Below are positions 60,568-64,000 of a DNA stretch of 64,000 nt, piece after piece. The stretch comes from Planctomycetota bacterium (GTDB lineage: Bacteria; Planctomycetota; Phycisphaerae; UBA1845), in contig JAJRWX010000001.1 of NCBI GenBank assembly GCA_024276605.1, positions 1 through 64,000 on the forward strand, in the 5' to 3' direction. Below the pieces are notes generated by a model. That model did not search any database, was not told the origin of the DNA, and saw only the letters and a program-made list of their open reading frames with translations. Every line of letters begins with the position of its first letter. Position 1 is the stretch's first letter. Position numbers and translations under genes: made by a program.

Positions 60568-61245
60568 TCACGCTTTTGCCCTGGTTGTTTTCCGTTTGCT
60601 TGTGGTCGCGGGTTTCTTCTTTTTTGCGGATGAGCCGGGTTTTTTTGTAGGCGAAAAAGAACTCATTACATAATAAAACTCTTTGGCATCCGCGGCGCTG
60701 ATGTGTCGTTCGAGAAAAGCCTGCACTTCGCCGCGCGAGGCCTGTGGATGAACGAGGTCTGCCTGGCGTAAAGCTTCGAGCAAACGGTCGTCCACCGGAA
60801 TACCATGACCGCCCAAACTCCACAACGTAACCGCAGCCACGGCGTAATCATCGACACCATTGAGCGCTTCCAAATAAGCCCGTGCATCACGCCTGCCCAT
60901 GCCGTGAAGCCGGTCGAGTGACAACACGTTTTCATGCTCATATACGGAATGCAGGGCATCCAACAACTGGCGACACCGCGCCTTCGCCGACTGCGGTGCC
61001 GAACCGATCGCAACTTCGACCTCGTCGACCGTCGATACGCGGACTTCATTCCAGTCGACCATGTTGGTTAGCAGACGAGAGGTATACTTCTCACCGCGTT
61101 CGTCACCAACAGCTACACCAAATATGGCAATACACAGTCGATTCAACGGATCGTCCAAGGGAGGCGCTTCGATTGATTCCGCAGCAGCACGAATTTTAGT
61201 GAACGCTTTTTTTACACGCCCCGCGTACATGGTTCCCTGCTTCAT
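60568..61245 (-). CDS. HhH-GPD/endonuclease III-like protein with Lys-rich tail
   Basis: LDRLHGMGRRDARAYLEALNGVDDYAVAAVTLWSLGGHGIPVDDRLLEALRQADLV; tail KKPGSSAKKKKPATTSKRKTTRAKA; ATGA overlap with rbfA. Confidence 0.7.
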   Translation of the reverse strand: MKQGTMYAGRVKKAFTKIRAAAESIEAPPLDDPLNRLCIAIFGVAVGDERGEKYTSRLLTNMVDWNEVRVSTVDEVEVAIGSAPQSAKARCRQLLDALHSVYEHENVLSLDRLHGMGRRDARAYLEALNGVDDYAVAAVTLWSLGGHGIPVDDRLLEALRQADLVHPQASRGEVQAFLERHISAADAKEFYYVMSSFSPTKKPGSSAKKKKPATTSKRKTTRAKA

Positions 61246-61712
61246 ATTTTTGGTTCCTCCGAATTCTCTCCCGTATCAGCAGACTCAGGCGGCATGTTGT
61301 GCCCCTCATCTGCTCTTTCCCCATTTTCCTCAAAAAGGTGCGGATATTTTTGACGATTCCTTGCAAGCAACTCGTTCGTCGCCTGTGCCCGCTGCGCTGC
61401 AACGTCCCCATCAAAGCAAAGTCTTGGGCAGTGGCGCATGTTTAGCTCTTGGGCGACTGTGCGCTGTAGCATCCCCCCCGCATGACGCAAAGCTGATAAT
61501 GTTCGGCGTTGGGCTGCGTCGTTGCCGCGCACGTGAATATAGACTTTGGCTTGTTGTTTGTCGCGAGAGATTTCCACCCGTGTAATCGTCGTAGCCAGCG
61601 GTTCAACGCGGGGATCCTCCAGTCGATAAGCAATCGTTTCGCTAACGACGCGACGTATGAGGCTTTCAATTTTTAATTTCCGAAAAGAACTCATCTTCCT
61701 AACCCTCACCAC
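61242..61712 (-). CDS. rbfA: Ribosome-binding factor A
   Basis: FRKLKIESLIRRVVSETIAYRLEDPRVEPLATTITRVEISRDKQQAKVYIHV; LNMRHCPRLCFDGD. Confidence 0.9.
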   Translation of the reverse strand: MVRVRKMSSFRKLKIESLIRRVVSETIAYRLEDPRVEPLATTITRVEISRDKQQAKVYIHVRGNDAAQRRTLSALRHAGGMLQRTVAQELNMRHCPRLCFDGDVAAQRAQATNELLARNRQKYPHLFEENGERADEGHNMPPESADTGENSEEPKI

Positions 61713-61719
61713 TCATATC

Positions 61720-62001
61720 TTATACAAAGCTACGATCGTAATCGATCAGTGTCAGTCTTGGCGTTGCCCTGACAGTATCAACCAACTTGTCGAACTGCGC
61801 GTGCAAAGGTCGTGCTTCACGGGAGACCATGGCCACAGCCAGGCGACAACGTTTAGGTAAATCATGAAAAGCAACCTCAGCTATCGATACATTAAATCGA
61901 TTCCCCAATCGCTGCTTAAGCCCGTGAATGACACTACGTTTATCTTTAAGGCTACGCGCTTCCAGTGTAGCTAATTCCAGCGTCAAAATACCAACAACCA
62001 T
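61720..62001 (-). CDS. DUF503 (YlxP-like) protein
   Basis: VVGILTLELATLEARSLKDKRSVIHGLKQRLGNRFNVSIAEVAFHDLPKRCRLAVAMVS. Confidence 0.92.
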   Translation of the reverse strand: MVVGILTLELATLEARSLKDKRSVIHGLKQRLGNRFNVSIAEVAFHDLPKRCRLAVAMVSREARPLHAQFDKLVDTVRATPRLTLIDYDRSFV

Positions 62002-62006
62002 AATGA

Positions 62007-63137
62007 TTAATCATGCAGTAGCTTCGCGGCAAACCGTCCATCGTCAATGTCAATCTTAAACAGTCGCAATTTACCGTCGGAGGTTAAGTATGGAATAATA
62101 CCAATGCGCACTAGCGTTTTAAGGACAAACGGTTGATCGGATTCGCTGACATTATAAAAACCAAGTTCCGAACGTACGTGATCCTGATCAAAAGAATAAT
62201 TTACATCGGTTGAAATATAATTGTTCACCAGCGCTTCGATCGAACAACCCTTATCTTCACCTACGTGCATTCGAGGTAAAAATAAAGCACGTACGCCGCG
62301 AGAACGCCGATTGCGAATCGTGACACCGCGATACTGACGGACCAAAGAAAACTGTCCATCTGATTCATGGATGAAAAAGTCCGTGGCTTCATCCGGAATG
62401 AAAAACCGTTGTAACAAATCATTCCGCTTGGCATCATCGGCATCCTGTAGCGAGCGACGAAAATCGTTATATCCAGGGTATCTGGTCAAATTACGGTCGC
62501 CCCAAGGAAACACCACTTCCACGATATAGTTTCCATCCGACAAATCTCTCTGCTTTCCCACACCATCAAGCCGTAGACACCCGCTTATTTCGTAGATGCG
62601 CCCTTCTGCAGGGGCGCGATCTGCTTGGATACAGTAAATCGCTGCACCGCTAGGCGTCGAGGTGGTATACAAATTGGGGTACTTATTTCTACTAATCAAC
62701 CCGGGGCGCGCTGCGGGTTTTGGTGTTCTGCGAGGCTGACGCCCCCTCGTTTTCGGCTGATCGACCTGGCTGCTGGGTGTCGTTCGTTTGATAACCGTCT
62801 GGATACCACCCTCTTCAAATAGCGGCATGACAAATTTCCTACCTACCACGAGCACGATAATCAATAGCAGCGCCGCGTAACACATGCGAAGTACAATCGC
62901 AAAAGGATTGAGATCCCCAGGTTTACGTTTCGTCGCTGCCTTCTTTTTTTGTTTGCGTCGTCGGCGAGGCTGCTCATTTTCCTGTCGCTGTACGTCGGAA
63001 AATAGAAAATCCAGTTCGTCCCCTTGCGGGTCAGGCACGTTGGCCGACTTACCACAATACGAACAACGAACGACGCCACCGGCGTCTTCGTCTTTGGCTC
63101 GAACCGTATGACCACATTCAGCTTTGAATTCGATCAT
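62007..63137 (-). CDS. Hypothetical protein with N-terminal zinc ribbon and one TM helix
   Basis: FKAECGHTVRAKDEDAGGVVRCSYCGKSANVPDPQGDELDFLFSDVQ; TM near AIVLRMCYAALLLIIVLVVGRKFV. Confidence 0.6.
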   Translation of the reverse strand: MIEFKAECGHTVRAKDEDAGGVVRCSYCGKSANVPDPQGDELDFLFSDVQRQENEQPRRRRKQKKKAATKRKPGDLNPFAIVLRMCYAALLLIIVLVVGRKFVMPLFEEGGIQTVIKRTTPSSQVDQPKTRGRQPRRTPKPAARPGLISRNKYPNLYTTSTPSGAAIYCIQADRAPAEGRIYEISGCLRLDGVGKQRDLSDGNYIVEVVFPWGDRNLTRYPGYNDFRRSLQDADDAKRNDLLQRFFIPDEATDFFIHESDGQFSLVRQYRGVTIRNRRSRGVRALFLPRMHVGEDKGCSIEALVNNYISTDVNYSFDQDHVRSELGFYNVSESDQPFVLKTLVRIGIIPYLTSDGKLRLFKIDIDDGRFAAKLLHD

Positions 63138-63314
63138 GCGCAGGTCATCGCTGGAATTAGGTCAACATGTTTGACAACCACATGACAACCGTCAGCCACT
63201 GCGTTTGGGTAAGCATCCTTGCAGATACCCTGCCCGTCCGTCACAACACGTAGAGTCATGTCAACTTATCGTCTATACACATGCACAAAAACGAATGCCG
63301 TAAGACCGCGGCGA

Positions 63315-64000
63315 CTATTCGAGTGTGCGCGCCGTCTTGATGATTTCGTACGCTTCGAGGATATCACCTACGTGAATATCGTCAAAGCCTTCGAGTCGAA
63401 TACCACATTCAAAACCGTTTTTTACTTCCTTCACGTCATCCTTAAAGCGACGGAGCGAGGCAATCGCAGAACCATCACGCACCACCACGCCGTCACGAAC
63501 AACTTTGATCAAATGCTTGCGATCGATCACGCCGTCGGTAACGTATGAACCGGCAATCGCGCTACCCTTTTTACCAAAACGGAACAAGTCACGGACCTCT
63601 ATTCGACCACGGGTCTCTACGCTCTCTTTAGGTGCCAGCAATCCTTCCAAAGCCTTCTTCACATCGTCAACAACATTGTAAATCACGCGATAAGGACGTA
63701 CATCCACGCCGTGCATATCCGCTAATCGTTTGACCCCCATCACCATATCCACACGGTAAGCGACGACGATGCCATGGCTTGTGGCTGCCAATAACACATC
63801 ACTATCGTTGACGGCGCCCACGGCAGCGTGTCGTATGACAAGCTTAACTTCATCATCCGGGAAGTCACCTAACGCCTGTCGCAACGCAACGATACTGCCA
63901 TCCACGTCTGCTTTGATGATAAGATTAAGTATCGGAATATCCGCAGAGTTGCGACGAAAAAGCACATCCTGTAATGTGCGCACTTTTGTGGATTTCAGGC
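63315..64000 (-). CDS. infB: Translation initiation factor IF-2, C-terminal part (runs off the window edge)
   Basis: [116 protein letters not shown]-like; reading frame continues to 64000. Confidence 0.95.
   Translation of the reverse strand, partial: [227 protein letters not shown]

Noticed and set aside
60485-60823. N-terminal extension of the TPR lipoprotein ORF
   Set aside because: It overlaps the HhH gene's Lys-rich tail in another frame and precedes a clear lipoprotein signal at 60484.
1-64000. CRISPR arrays, prophage, integrase/transposase genes, tRNA/rRNA genes
   Set aside because: None seen on reading: no regularly spaced direct repeats, no phage structural genes, no transposase motifs, no tRNA T-loop signatures noticed. 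A tRNAscan/Infernal run would be needed to be certain.

Overview
The window is 64 kb of gene-dense bacterial chromosome. The family content suggests a Planctomycetes/PVC-like lineage: dockerin proteins, DCNGNxIPDxCD repeats, a TPR plus RpoA-CTD-like protein, and an LptC/OstA-like giant next to kdsC. This placement is inference from families, not a search. Housekeeping genes dominate: polX, sucD, trpS-scpA-ridA, kdsC plus an LptA/C-like giant, purN, ppdK, guaA, guaB, manA, rnpA, groES, yebC, and infB/DUF503/rbfA. Accessory content includes three secreted Cys-rich dockerin proteins (22.9-32.5 kb), two CPBP proteases, an MBOAT/SGNH pair, and several families of palindromic interspersed repeats. 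The observations most worth a second look are: (1) a ~176 bp MITE/REP-like palindromic element in three copies, two of which end exactly on the TAG stop codon of a neighbouring gene; (2) a full-length guaB interrupted by one in-frame TAA where the conserved motif normally has Glu; (3) a second three-copy palindromic family confined to 51.5-53.1 kb; (4) a single secreted protein combining vWA, cohesin-like, HYR-like and dockerin regions beside other dockerin proteins; (5) a decayed type II/IV pseudopilin gene with two frameshifts. I saw no CRISPR array, tRNA, rRNA or transposase gene. All homology calls are from reading the translations without database searches.
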